Source: Pseudomonas fluorescens
Lineage (GTDB): Bacteria > Pseudomonadota > Gammaproteobacteria > Pseudomonadales > Pseudomonadaceae
NCBI RefSeq assembly: GCF_902497745.1
Contig: NZ_CABVHJ010000013.1
Span: forward strand, 143,345-207,344
Length of the DNA: 64,000 nt
Direction of reading: 5' to 3'
The notes under the pieces were generated by a model. It made no database searches, was not told the origin of the DNA, and worked only from the letters and a program-made list of their open reading frames with translations. The translations under genes were made by a program, and so were the position numbers. Below, one piece after another: positions 37,101 to 43,747 of this stretch; positions within the stretch are counted from its first letter, which is position 1; every line of letters starts with the position of its first letter.

Positions 37101-38689
37101 CGGTCGCGGTCGATCAAGGCGTGCTGCAAGTCGGCAGCCGTGCGGCGCGCGCCTCGCTGGGCGGGCAAGTCACCGTGGCTAACGGAGCCGGCCTGAGCGG
37201 TAACGGCAGCGTCGGTTCGGTGGTCAACCATGGCGTTGTCGCCTCGGGCTCCGAAGCGGGCACCCTGAGCGTGGCCGGTAACCTGACCAACGCTAGCGAC
37301 GGTGTGCTGGCGCTGACGGTCAGTTCGCCAACCGCCACGCCACTGGCAGTCGGCGGCACGGCAACGCTGGGCGGCGGCTTGCAAGTGAACTCGCTGGCCC
37401 CGTTCACCGGCAACACCACGTACTCGCTGATCACCGCGGGCGGCGGTATCAACGGCACCTTCAGCGCCGCAGACCTGCCGCAATACGCGTTCCTCAATAC
37501 CGCACTGGTGTACGACACCAACGCTGTGAACCTGGTGGTCAGTCGCAACGGCAATTCCTTTGCCGATGTCGCCGCCACCGGCAACCAGTTCAGAACCGCC
37601 ACCGCGCTGTCGAACAACGGCCCGGCCGGTGCGGCGTTGCAGAACGAGATCGTCAACCTCAGTGTCGCCGGTGCGCGTAATGCCTTCGACAGCCTGTCCG
37701 GTGAGATCCACGCCAGCACCGCCAGCGCCATCCTTGAGGATTCGCGTTACGTACGCGACGCGGTCAACGACCGTATGCGCCAACCGTCGTGCAGCGCGGC
37801 GGACGATCCACGCCGTGCCTTGGCGCCAAGTGGCAATCAACTGAGCAGTAACGGTTGCCACGGCGAGATGGTCGGCTGGGCGCGGGCACTCGGCGCGTGG
37901 GGCGAGTCGGATGGCGACAGTAACGCGGCGAAACTCGACCGTAACCTCAGCGGCTTCATGCTCGGCACCGACAAGCAACTCGATGACCAGTGGCGCGTGG
38001 GCATGGCTGCCGGTTACACCCGCAGCGATCTCGATGCCCATGACCGTCGCTCGGATGCCACCGTCGAAAGCTACCACCTGGCGGCGTACCTCAACTCGCA
38101 GTTCGATGCACTGGCGGTGCGCCTCGGCGCTGCTTACAGCTGGCACGACATCGAGACCAAACGCAATGTCAGCGTCGGCAGCTACAACGACCGCCTGAAG
38201 GCCAATTACGATGCGCGCAGCGCGCAGGTGTTCGGTGAAGTCGGTTACACCATTGAAGCCGGTGGCATTGCCCTTGAGCCGTTCGCCGGTCTGGCCTACG
38301 TCAACTACGACACCGACAAAGCCAAGGAAAAAGGCGGAGTAGGGCGCCTGGAAGCGGATGCCGATCAGGACATCACCTTCTCGACCCTAGGCGTGCGCGC
38401 CGGCAAAGTCATCACCCTGGCCAACGGCGGGCAATTCACCCCGCGCGCGGCCATCGGCTGGCGCCATGCCTTTGGTGATACCAAGCCTGACGCTGATCTG
38501 ACCTTCATCGACGGCGGCGCCTCGTTCAGCACCCAAGGTGTGCCGATCGCCAAGGACAGCGCCATCGTTGAAGCGGGAGTCGACTTCCAGATCAGCCCGA
38601 CCGGCAAACTCGGGGTCGGCTATTCCGGACAACTGTCGAACGACAGCAACGACCATGCGATGACCATCAGCTTCAGCCTTGGCTTCTGA
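28166..38689 (+). CDS. Giant repetitive autotransporter adhesin (type Va), 3507 aa
   Basis: Signal peptide of about 38 residues (ends SAPALA), a very long passenger and a C-terminal autotransporter barrel of about 275 residues (about 3233 to 3507, starting GEMVGWARALGAWG, ending FSLGF). The passenger from about residue 480 to 2610 is built from about sixteen near-identical 86-residue repeats of the type GVISGTGxLxKNGAANLTLNG followed by NNTFSGGTTLNAGTL, which are passenger-associated (PATR) beta-helix strands. Three blocks hold ten, four and two copies, each capped by a distinct module with YWDG/FWDG/FWNG and NWTD (near residues 1535, 2263 and 2783). The start is GTG with AGGAG seven bases before. 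Likely role is surface adhesion or aggregation. A strong terminator follows. Confidence 0.92.
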   Translation: MEARFGVALVSRFSPLSLAVHLSVAGLLFGGVSAPALATCSTAGSTVTCTGVPSLPLFLNNFSSATSGLTVNVNSGAQMNATLGGHVMDLTGVNISLNNSGTIDPALLGLVSVLSGGAFIGTGATSTVSVLNNASGIIRGTGMLLGLNLTSIDGLALSVNNAATGTTSITNNGTITSTGLSIGGITLADTPVVGVYGGSQVNMTNSSTGVINGRIAFETSAAGNTFTNAGAITGGVSMGAASTNTFTAVTGSSVNVGDGVQISVGLGGLIGINLTFAPTGTVDGGAGGTNSLILQNPAGVGGGITGTGTASSATYINFNNLTLNSGTWTLQGPLVSGATTLNGGIANFNNNATFGSGVITSNGGTLQASNAGLNISNLISLGAGGVTVQGGNATTLSGVISGSGGFTKAGTGQLNLSAANTYLGNTTLNGGTVQLGNNQAFSTGTLNVTGATTLSSPGTISLANAISLGGTLTAGGTGALTLGGLISGSSGLTKTGSGSLTVSGANSGFTGTTTLSAGSLLVTNNNSLGSGALNTAAGTSLDSTANVTLANNIAMTGALNVLGSNALTLGGVLSGTGGITKSGSASLTLIGNNTNSGNTLLNAGSLFVGSNTALGTGALNAAAGTTLDATTAVTLANAVALAGDLTLGGTQALGLSGVISGTGNLIKNGTANLSLSGNNTFSGGTALNAGTLIVGSNTALGTGALTTAAGTTLDASTAVALTNAVSLGGNLTVGGSANLTLGGIVSGSGGLTKNGAANLILNGANTFLGAVALNAGTITAGANAALGSGNITVGGVASLDSNAAVTLNNAVILNNSLGIGGSNALTLGGVISGASQLVKNGAANLTLNGSNTYSGGTTLNAGSLTVGNGAALGTGALSVEGAGTLNSSTAVTLNNNVILNANLTAGGANALTLGGVISGGNGLIKTGASSLTLNGNNTYTGTTALNAGSLIVGSSTALGTGTLNASNGTTLDASTAATLANNVNLAGTLTLGGSNALTLGGVVAGIGGLTKNGAADLTLNGANTYFGNTALNTGKLTVGSNTALGSGTLNAAANTTLDANTAVSLNNAVALAGALNIGGTANMTLTGLVSGAGSLVKDGAANLILNAANNYLGGTTLNAGTLTVGNSSALGSGALTVAGAATLDSNSPLVSLNNAVALNAALTVGGTQNLTLGGITSGTGQLIKDGAANLTLNGNNTFSGGTTLNAGTLTLGNANGLGSGALVVGGAATLDNSASFGIGNAITLNAGLTVAGNNDLSLNGIIDGAGSLTKNGLSDLTLAGSNTFTGALNIVSGSVTTLNSNALGNTAGVNISAGAGLNLGSDASLGALTGSGSVQLTGSNTLTVGSGNVTSTFDGDLSGSGGLVKVGTGTLNLTGINGITGNTAIDGGIVNLSGSLGSAQLNVNTGGTLTGTGSALGAVNINNGGHLALSSGNTLSASALTLGAGSNVDVALGTPSTASLMNVGGNLTLDGNLNVSDAGGFGVGVYRLFNYTGALTNLGLDVASVPVGYGLGDLLVQTGVANQINIQVSAPNVNIRYWDGSQTIANGVVDGGSGTWNAVGTNWTDANGLVNQPWAGDFAVFQGTAGTVTVNGTQAFTGMQFLTDGYNVVNGAAGQLTAVNGTGGTTSLRVDPGVTATINANIDGSGILNKLDAGTLVLGGANTYTGGTQLDGGKIIVGSNTALGTGTLTANAGTQLDSNAAVTLANAATLNGNLTVVGSNALTLNGVIGGTGGLIKTGTANLTLGGNNAFLGPVALNAGGLILASNSALGSGTLNAAGGTTLDASTAVSVNNAVNLAGNLGIGGTADLTLAGTVNGAGSLSKNGAANLTLSGNNNFLGGTTLNAGTLTAGSNSALGLGNLTVAGASALDSNSALSLGNNVVLNANLSNTGSNNLTLAGVVSGAGGLIKDGASNLTLNGINTYSGGTTLNAGTLTLGTGGALGSGALTVAGASTLDNSAPLVLANNLNVNANLALAGNNNLTLGGVIAGAGTVTKNGLADVTLSGNNTFSGTFDVASGSLTALSGAALGNNATVNLAGGAALNLGASGSLASLTGSGTALIGTGNTLSLGGNNVSSTFAGILSGDGSLSKLGSGTLTLSGISDLTGDTSVNAGTLQVNGSLASGNVLVNNGGTLGGSGTLTGAVTVADGGHLAGVTGSTLSVSSLLFNGNSNFDVGLGTPVSGGGNALVNVGGNLTLDGTLNVSDIGGFGSGVYRLIDYTGGLTDNGMLFGTLPGSVSPGDLTLQTALANQINLLVTAPGVTVQFWDGNQLVANGSVEGGSGTWGTGTTNWTDVNGTTNQAWTNSFAVFQGAAGTVTVNGAQTITGMQFVTDGYSLVNGTAGSLNLVNGSLGNATVRVDPNATATVGVALNGSGTLGKYDTGTLVLNAANGYTGGTALNGGKIVVGNNAALGTGVLTAADGTALDSNAAISLSNDVVVNGGLTVAGSNALTLGGVVSGSGSLIKAGASSLTLNGSNTYSGGTQLAGGTLILGNNSALSSGALNVTGSGTLDSTSALQLANAVNLGAQLTLAGNQNTTLIGALTGTGSLVKNGAGDLVLSGANTYSGGTTLNAGTTRGDTSSLQGAIVNNATLTFEQNADGSYTGNLTGAGTLNKTGSGQLLLTGNNTFTGNTSVQAGDLIVNGVLNSGNVNVASGASIGGGGQLGGAVQLADGATLAGGGTATPLSVGSLALSSGTNLDFSLGSATSSTTVVNVAGNLTLDGTLNISNAGGFGTGVYQLFSYGGSLTDNGLVYGSLPVSAANLTLQTAIANQINLLVQGTPGEVQFWNGGTTNPDGSIGGGSGVWGPGTNWTDPSGTQALASNGQFAVFGGQAGTVTVQGNQNFTGLQFLSGGYSLVPGAGGTLTPVNGADGSLAPVRVNAGASAEISAPLVGTGGIEKLDSGTLVLSGANTYSGGTTVSGGTLVGNTTSLQGNILNNASLLFLQNFNGQFNGSLRGLGAMLKRGTGTLLLTGDNPFSGTVAVDQGVLQVGSRAARASLGGQVTVANGAGLSGNGSVGSVVNHGVVASGSEAGTLSVAGNLTNASDGVLALTVSSPTATPLAVGGTATLGGGLQVNSLAPFTGNTTYSLITAGGGINGTFSAADLPQYAFLNTALVYDTNAVNLVVSRNGNSFADVAATGNQFRTATALSNNGPAGAALQNEIVNLSVAGARNAFDSLSGEIHASTASAILEDSRYVRDAVNDRMRQPSCSAADDPRRALAPSGNQLSSNGCHGEMVGWARALGAWGESDGDSNAAKLDRNLSGFMLGTDKQLDDQWRVGMAAGYTRSDLDAHDRRSDATVESYHLAAYLNSQFDALAVRLGAAYSWHDIETKRNVSVGSYNDRLKANYDARSAQVFGEVGYTIEAGGIALEPFAGLAYVNYDTDKAKEKGGVGRLEADADQDITFSTLGVRAGKVITLANGGQFTPRAAIGWRHAFGDTKPDADLTFIDGGASFSTQGVPIAKDSAIVEAGVDFQISPTGKLGVGYSGQLSNDSNDHAMTISFSLGF
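29609..32040 (+). repeat. Block 1 of 258-bp tandem repeats in the autotransporter gene
   Basis: Ten in-phase copies of an 86-codon unit. The motif CTACxxCGGC recurs at 30721, 30979, 31237 and 31495, exactly 258 bases apart. Neighbouring copies are highly similar in DNA, which suggests recent duplication or gene conversion. Confidence 0.85.
33320..34220 (+). repeat. Block 2 of 258-bp repeats
   Basis: Four further copies of the 86-residue unit (GVIGGTGGLIKTG, GTVNGAGSLSKNG, GVVSGAGGLIKDG, GVIAGAGTVTKNG), following the first capping module. Confidence 0.8.
35500..35890 (+). repeat. Block 3 of 258-bp repeats
   Basis: Two copies of the 86-residue unit (GVVSGSGSLIKAG and GALTGTGSLVKNG) after the second capping module; degenerate strands follow. 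Confidence 0.75.
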
Positions 38690-38710
38690 TTTAGGGTCGA
38701 AGCACTTTTA

Positions 38711-38736
38711 GCCGCCCGTAAGGGCGGTTTTTTTTG
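38711..38736 (+). terminator. Rho-independent terminator of the autotransporter gene
   Basis: Stem GCCGCCC/GGGCGGT with a GTAA loop and eight T directly after, 21 bases beyond the stop codon. Confidence 0.9.
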
Positions 38737-38783
38737 CCTGCAAATTCTTTGGCAACCCGATGCTTGTGTTGACTGTTCGATTG

Positions 38784-38851
38784 CCTTCGCGAGCAGGCTC
38801 GCTCCCACAGGGGAGTGCGGGGCAAATGTGGGAGCGAGCCTGCTCGCGAAG
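38784..38851. repeat. REP doublet (family 1)
   Basis: Convergent consensus units only about 17 bases apart, between the autotransporter terminator and selD. Confidence 0.9.
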
Positions 38852-38929
38852 GGGCCGCTCAGTCAGTGCAAAAATCTGCTGCCTCGCGCTCTGCTAGAAT
38901 CGCCCCCATCAACAGCCTGAGACTCCCCC

Positions 38930-39964
38930 ATGAGCGAGCCGATTCGTCTGACCCAATACAGCCACGGCGCCGGTTGCGGCTGCAAGATTTCCCCGCAGGT
39001 GCTGGAAGTGATTCTGGCCGGCAGCGGTGCCCAGAACCTTGATCCGAAACTGTGGGTCGGCAATGCCTCACGCGATGACGCGGCGGTGTACGAGATCGAT
39101 GCCGAGCGCGGCGTGGTGTCGACCACGGACTTTTTCATGCCGATCGTCGACGACCCGTTCGACTTCGGCCGCATCGCCGCGACCAATGCGATCAGTGACA
39201 TCTATGCAATGGGCGGTGATCCGCTGATGGCCATCGCGATTCTCGGCTGGCCAGTCAATGTGCTGGCGCCGGAAGTGGCGCGTGAAGTAATTCGCGGCGG
39301 CCGTGCCGTGTGCGACGCGGCGGGCATTGCGCTGGCCGGCGGGCATTCGATTGATGCGCCGGAACCGATTTTCGGCCTCGCGGTCACCGGTCTGGTGGAA
39401 AAGCGCCACATGAAGCGCAACGACACCGCCACCGCCGGTTGCCTGTTGTACCTGACCAAACCGTTGGGTATCGGCATCCTTACCACCGCCGAGAAGAAGG
39501 GCAAATTGCGCGCCGCCGACGTCGGTGTGGCCCGCGACTGGATGTGCACCCTGAACAAACCCGGCAGCCGCTTCGGCAAACTCAGCGGCGTTACAGCGAT
39601 GACTGACGTCACCGGTTTCGGCCTGCTCGGGCATCTGGTGGAAATGGCGGACGGCAGCCAGCTGACCGCGCGCATCGCCTATGACCGCGTACCGCGTCTG
39701 GACAGCGTCGAGTATTACCTCGATCAGGGCTGTGTACCCGGCGGTACGCTGCGCAACTTCGACAGCTACGCGAGCAAGGTTGGCCGCGTGCAGGAACTGC
39801 ACAAACGCGTGCTCTGCGACCCGCAAACCAGCGGTGGTCTGCTGATCGCCGTCACGCCTGAAGGCAATGAAGAGTTCCTCGCCGTCGCCGCCGAGCTGGG
39901 CCTGAACCTTGCGCCAATCGGCGAACTGGTTGAGCGACAGACGAACGCAGTCGAGGTGAATTGA
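38930..39964 (+). CDS. selD: Selenide, water dikinase
   Basis: A 344-residue enzyme that makes selenophosphate from selenide and ATP. The N-terminal catalytic loop is SHGAGCGCK with Cys16, Cys18 and Lys19, so the active residue is cysteine and not selenocysteine. STTDFFMPIVDDP and DVTGFGLLGH are standard ATP- and metal-binding segments. The gene overlaps mnmH by one base (TGATG), so both enzymes of selenouridine formation are made together. No selA/selB-type gene is nearby, so the selenophosphate produced here is at least used for tRNA selenation. Confidence 0.95.
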   Translation: MSEPIRLTQYSHGAGCGCKISPQVLEVILAGSGAQNLDPKLWVGNASRDDAAVYEIDAERGVVSTTDFFMPIVDDPFDFGRIAATNAISDIYAMGGDPLMAIAILGWPVNVLAPEVAREVIRGGRAVCDAAGIALAGGHSIDAPEPIFGLAVTGLVEKRHMKRNDTATAGCLLYLTKPLGIGILTTAEKKGKLRAADVGVARDWMCTLNKPGSRFGKLSGVTAMTDVTGFGLLGHLVEMADGSQLTARIAYDRVPRLDSVEYYLDQGCVPGGTLRNFDSYASKVGRVQELHKRVLCDPQTSGGLLIAVTPEGNEEFLAVAAELGLNLAPIGELVERQTNAVEVN

Positions 39965-41067
39965 TGCTCCGCGACTGCACTGACTACCGTGACATTTTTC
40001 TCAACGACCGGCCGCTGATGGATGCCCGCGCGCCGATCGAGTTTTACAAGGGGGCGTTTCCCGGCGTGATCAACCTGCCGCTGATGAACGATGTCGAGCG
40101 GCAGAAGATCGGCACCTGCTACAAACAGCACGGTCAGCAGGCGGCCATCGAGTTGGGCCATCAATTGGTCTCGGGCACGGTGAAAGCCGAGCGCATCCAG
40201 GCATGGGCCGATTTTGCCCGCACCCATCCTGAGGGTTATCTCTATTGTTTTCGTGGCGGCTTGCGCTCGCAGATCACCCAGCAATGGCTGCGTGACGAGG
40301 CGGGTATCGACTATCCGCGTGTGGCTGGCGGTTACAAGGCGATGCGCAACTTCCTCATCGATACCCTTGAACAGGCCATCGCCCAGTGTGATTTCGTTTT
40401 GCTCGGCGGCATGACCGGCACTGGCAAGACCGAAGTGCTGGTGCAACTGCAAAACGGCCTGGACCTTGAAGGGCACGCCAACCATCGCGGCTCCAGCTTT
40501 GGCAAGCGTGCCACCGGGCAGCCGTCGAACATCGATTTTGAAAACCGCCTGGCCATAGACATCCTCAAGAAACGCGACGCGGGTATCACGCAGTTTGTGC
40601 TGGAGGACGAGAGCCGGGTGGTCGGCAGTTGCGCCTTGCCGCTGCCGTTGTATCAGGGCATGCAGCAATACCCGATGGTCTGGCTGGAAGACAGTTTTGC
40701 CGATCGCGTCGAGCGAATTTTGCGTGATTACGTGGTGGATCTGTCGGCAGAATTTGCTGCGGTGCACGGTGAAGAGGGCTTCACTTTGTTCTCTGAACGC
40801 CTGTTGGAAAGTCTGAACAACGTGCAGAAGCGGCTGGGCGGCGAGCGCCATCGACGGATGCTGGTTTTGATGGAGGACGCCTTGGCGGAGCAGGGTCGCA
40901 GCGGCGCGGTGGACTTGCATCGCGGCTGGATCGAAGGGTTGCTGCGTGAGTACTACGACCCGATGTATGTGTTTCAGCGCGAGAAGAAGGGCGGGCGGAT
41001 CGAGTTTGCCGGGGAGCGTGGGGCGGTGCTCGAGTATTTGCGTGAGCGGGCCAGCCAGAAGGTTTGA
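39964..41067 (+). CDS. mnmH: tRNA 2-selenouridine synthase MnmH (SelU, YbbB)
   Basis: A 367-residue enzyme that replaces the sulfur of 2-thiouridine 34 in certain tRNAs with selenium by way of a geranylated intermediate. The N-terminal rhodanese domain has LMDARAPIEFYKG and the catalytic Cys95 in YCFRGGLRS. The C-terminal P-loop domain has Walker A GGMTGTGKTEVL (about 148-159) and HRGSSFG. The ATG at 39964 shares its first base with the selD stop codon; a TTG three bases earlier is less likely. It uses selenophosphate from the SelD encoded upstream. Confidence 0.95.
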   Translation: MLRDCTDYRDIFLNDRPLMDARAPIEFYKGAFPGVINLPLMNDVERQKIGTCYKQHGQQAAIELGHQLVSGTVKAERIQAWADFARTHPEGYLYCFRGGLRSQITQQWLRDEAGIDYPRVAGGYKAMRNFLIDTLEQAIAQCDFVLLGGMTGTGKTEVLVQLQNGLDLEGHANHRGSSFGKRATGQPSNIDFENRLAIDILKKRDAGITQFVLEDESRVVGSCALPLPLYQGMQQYPMVWLEDSFADRVERILRDYVVDLSAEFAAVHGEEGFTLFSERLLESLNNVQKRLGGERHRRMLVLMEDALAEQGRSGAVDLHRGWIEGLLREYYDPMYVFQREKKGGRIEFAGERGAVLEYLRERASQKV

Positions 41068-41086
41068 GGTTGTGGCGGCTGGCGTT

Positions 41087-41162
41087 TTCGCGAGCAAGCT
41101 CGCTCCCACAGGGGATTTGTATTCAACACAGATTGAATGCGGGAGCGAGCCTGCTCGCGAAA
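41087..41162. repeat. REP doublet (family 1)
   Basis: Convergent units about 26 bases apart between the ends of mnmH and the histidine phosphatase gene. Confidence 0.88.
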
Positions 41163-41186
41163 GGGCCTGGTCAGACTACACAGCAA

Positions 41187-41861
41187 TCAGGTCGGGCAGG
41201 TGTCTTTGCCGTTATCCAGTCCCTGCTTGTAGCTGTGGCTCTGCAAACTGGCTTTGCCGTTGTGCCAGGTCAGCGTCAGCACATACAGCGAGTCAAAGTC
41301 GTTGCCCGCCCAGTCCTCGGTGATGTTTTGTTTCTCTCCGACTGCTTTGCCCGCCACCTTGTTGATCAACTCCGGCAGATAGCCGTGCGACCAGGCGGTG
41401 TAGATCGTCGAGTTGTGATACTTGTCTTCCAGCAGTTCGCGGGCCAGATCGCTGGTGTCGTTGGCCGAAAATTCGATGTTCACCGGCAGGCCGAGCTTGA
41501 TCGCGGCGGGGCTGATGGTCATCAACGGGCGGATGTAGCTGTAGGAGTTGTCCAGCTCACCTTCTTCGACATTGCGCGTCGGATTGGCGGCAAACACGTA
41601 ATCGGCCTTGCCGAACTTCTCCGGCAGCAGGGTCGACAGGTCGATGGCGCGGTTCAGGCCCTGACAGTTGAGCTGGCCAAGACCGCCCTCGGGTTTCTCT
41701 GCGTGGCGCAGGAACACCAGCGTCTGGGTGCCGTCCACCGGTTGCGCGCGGCTCTCGCTGGACTCGAGCGACAGGAACAGCGCACTGACAGCCAGCAGGG
41801 AAGGCAGGGCCACATACGCGCGATGTTTGAAGCGTTTGGCGAAACGCATAAGGTTCGTCAT
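41187..41861 (-). CDS. Histidine phosphatase superfamily protein, exported
   Basis: A 224-residue protein with a basic N-terminus and one hydrophobic stretch (AYVALPSLLAVSALFLSL) that acts as signal peptide or anchor. The catalytic motif FLRHAEKP near residues 50-57 has the RHxxKP variant of the phosphoglycerate mutase-like family, and the second conserved histidine is in YTAWSHGYLPELI. The segment between is short compared with enzymes of known substrate. It is monocistronic. A periplasmic phosphatase is the best guess; sugar phosphates or inositol phosphates cannot be told apart. Confidence 0.72.
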   Translation of the reverse strand: MTNLMRFAKRFKHRAYVALPSLLAVSALFLSLESSESRAQPVDGTQTLVFLRHAEKPEGGLGQLNCQGLNRAIDLSTLLPEKFGKADYVFAANPTRNVEEGELDNSYSYIRPLMTISPAAIKLGLPVNIEFSANDTSDLARELLEDKYHNSTIYTAWSHGYLPELINKVAGKAVGEKQNITEDWAGNDFDSLYVLTLTWHNGKASLQSHSYKQGLDNGKDTCPT

Positions 41862-42252
41862 GAAATAAAAGGTTCTTCAGCAAATTCAGTTAAGGCTGAC
41901 AAACCTTTACACCGCGGGCTCCCAGCACCGGGTGTTTTCCCTGTCGTGAACAGCTTCCTTTGCGAGAAAGGCATAGCTCAGAGTCCCCTGAGGCCGATTT
42001 GGTTCGATCCATGCGAGTGCGCGGCACTTTAGCGGCAAACTTCAACGGCTTGGGCACAGGTTAGCGACAGGATGTTACGGTTCGAAGCGGCAGCGAACTT
42101 TTGATCTTGATTCCTCGCAATACATAAAACCCCGACGTATGTGCAGTACATATGTACCGCACCCAGCGGTTCGCGATCGGTTGCAATGGCGCCGACCATC
42201 GCGACGTTTGCCCGGTTTTTTCGTTGGGCAACTCTCTCAAAAAAGGATTTTT
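41862..42252. other. Intergenic region without recognised gene
   Basis: A 391-base divergent gap between the histidine phosphatase and the HExxH protein. It carries no REP-type repeat, unlike most gaps in this window, and is richer in A and T near 42110-42170, including TACATATGTA at 42147-42156. A promoter for the downstream gene probably lies here, but I cannot point to it. No small gene is convincing. Confidence 0.5.
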
Positions 42253-43662
42253 ATGGGCATTGCGCGCAAACCCGCCATTCACTCATCGTCCGGCCCTGGG
42301 CCGACAGTCGCAAACTCTCCGCGTAAAAGAGGCAGCGGTGTGCTGAGCGACGACAGCCCGGCGAACAAGAACACTCGCCTCGGTGAGCAGCAAGTTCAGG
42401 AGTCAGCTTCCCATCAACCAGAAATGCCGCCTGCCACTGTTACGGCTTCTTCAATAGTGCCTACCGAGGTTATGCCTGTTCGTTCAGCTGTCGAGTCACT
42501 TGAGCACTATCGTCTGAAATCGCCGGCCAGCTTGCCGGCGGCCGATACCCAGGGCTTGAGGCTGATCAAGGGGCGTCATTACGTCGATATTGCTCCCGGC
42601 GAAATCGTGCAGGTGCGGCAAACTGCAACAACCGGAGAGTATCGAGCAACCCTCGTGTCCGAATTGGTGCCATCGGGACCTCCGCTGTACTTTGATGCGC
42701 AAAGCAGAATATGGAAGCTTGAAATGGCCCGGTCTGCGGCGGACGACGACAATGTCACTGGCATCGAAATCGATGAACGCATTCGTGATGCAAGAAATGA
42801 CAGGATCGACAAGCAACGAGTCCATGTCGGTAGCGATGACGCGTTCGAGCGTGGCACTGCATTGGGCAGCACCCTGTTCGCGCGCGGTTTGAAGGAGTTC
42901 ACAGCAGAACAGGCAAAGCTCATTCGCTCGGAACTGCGCCAGGTAGAAGATATTTTTTATGACGCCGGCCAAGCCATAGACTTGAAACTGCAGAAAGCCG
43001 ATCAGGTTTTCGAAAGCTTCTTCGGCAGCGATCACCGAGCGGTCACCGCGCAATTCGCTGATTCAGTCTCGCGAGGCCTGGCGCTTTCGAGGGAGTATCA
43101 GGGTGTTTGGGGGGAGGCCAAGTTTCTCGGCGTCAATTCCAACGACAATGCTGCGGCATGGATGTACAAAAGAGATTTTCACGGCCGCCTGTTCCTCAAT
43201 CGAAAGTTCATGCAGCCCGGGCTCTTGTGTATGTCGCTGGGCCATGAAATGTTGCACACCAACCGGATCGACCGCTTCAAGTCCATAGGACCCAACGCGG
43301 GGGATTTTTTTTATGTAAAAAACCATCTGCGCGATTTGCTGGGCGCGGATTCGACCGAAACTTACGAGGTTTCGGAGCGTGTTGTGTCGGAAATGATCAT
43401 GCACGGTGGGTTGACGGTCGAATACCTGAAGGCCTTCGGCGACGATCACGATAGCTTCCTGTTCTATATCAGTGACTATCTTGGGCTTGGCGACGATCTG
43501 GATCTTCATTCGGCAGTCGAGCTGTTCAATGTCCATCCGCAAATGCGCGCGCAGATGGCGGTGAACAATGCTGACAGTCTTGTTTTTGCTGCGAAAAGCC
43601 TGCAGGCGTTATATCGAAGTGCAACAGGGCATGAGCGGCTCCCCACTACCGGCAATGATTGA
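42253..43662 (+). CDS. Putative zinc metalloprotease-like secreted effector/toxin (HExxH)
   Basis: A 469-residue protein I cannot assign to a named family. Residues 1-85 are polar, rich in Ser, Pro and Thr, and likely disordered. About 95-160 holds GRHYVDIAPGEIVQVR, SGPPLYFDAQSRIWKLE, which resembles a repeat motif seen in large Pseudomonas toxins. A catalytic-type LGHEMLHTNR motif occupies residues 329-338 (His331, Glu332, His335), consistent with a zincin; SERVVSEMIMHGG later may supply a third ligand. No Sec signal peptide. The ATG at 42253 has AAGGA at eight bases. Base composition is visibly lower in G+C than its neighbours. It stands alone. Type III/VI delivery is possible but unproven. 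Confidence 0.55.
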   Translation: MGIARKPAIHSSSGPGPTVANSPRKRGSGVLSDDSPANKNTRLGEQQVQESASHQPEMPPATVTASSIVPTEVMPVRSAVESLEHYRLKSPASLPAADTQGLRLIKGRHYVDIAPGEIVQVRQTATTGEYRATLVSELVPSGPPLYFDAQSRIWKLEMARSAADDDNVTGIEIDERIRDARNDRIDKQRVHVGSDDAFERGTALGSTLFARGLKEFTAEQAKLIRSELRQVEDIFYDAGQAIDLKLQKADQVFESFFGSDHRAVTAQFADSVSRGLALSREYQGVWGEAKFLGVNSNDNAAAWMYKRDFHGRLFLNRKFMQPGLLCMSLGHEMLHTNRIDRFKSIGPNAGDFFYVKNHLRDLLGADSTETYEVSERVVSEMIMHGGLTVEYLKAFGDDHDSFLFYISDYLGLGDDLDLHSAVELFNVHPQMRAQMAVNNADSLVFAAKSLQALYRSATGHERLPTTGND

Positions 43663-43683
43663 TGTGAGCTGAGCGCAAGCGGA

Positions 43684-43710
43684 AAGATCGCAGCCGTCGA
43701 GCGCTCTACA
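43684..43710. repeat. Degenerate family 2 half repeat
   Basis: AAGATCGCAGCCGTCGAGCG followed by CTCTACA is a decayed single arm of family 2, after the HExxH gene. Confidence 0.5.
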
Positions 43711-43747
43711 TTATGATCAGCCTTTAATTTGTGACTGGATGCTTCCA

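Noticed and set aside
34319..38146. Long antisense frames at 34319-36169 and 36626-38146
   Set aside because: Same explanation as above; they mirror the autotransporter repeats and lack a ribosome binding site.
42139..42252. Upstream extension of the HExxH protein by 38 residues
   Set aside because: The extension is Arg-rich and unlike the rest, while the ATG at 42253 has a good AAGGA at the right distance.
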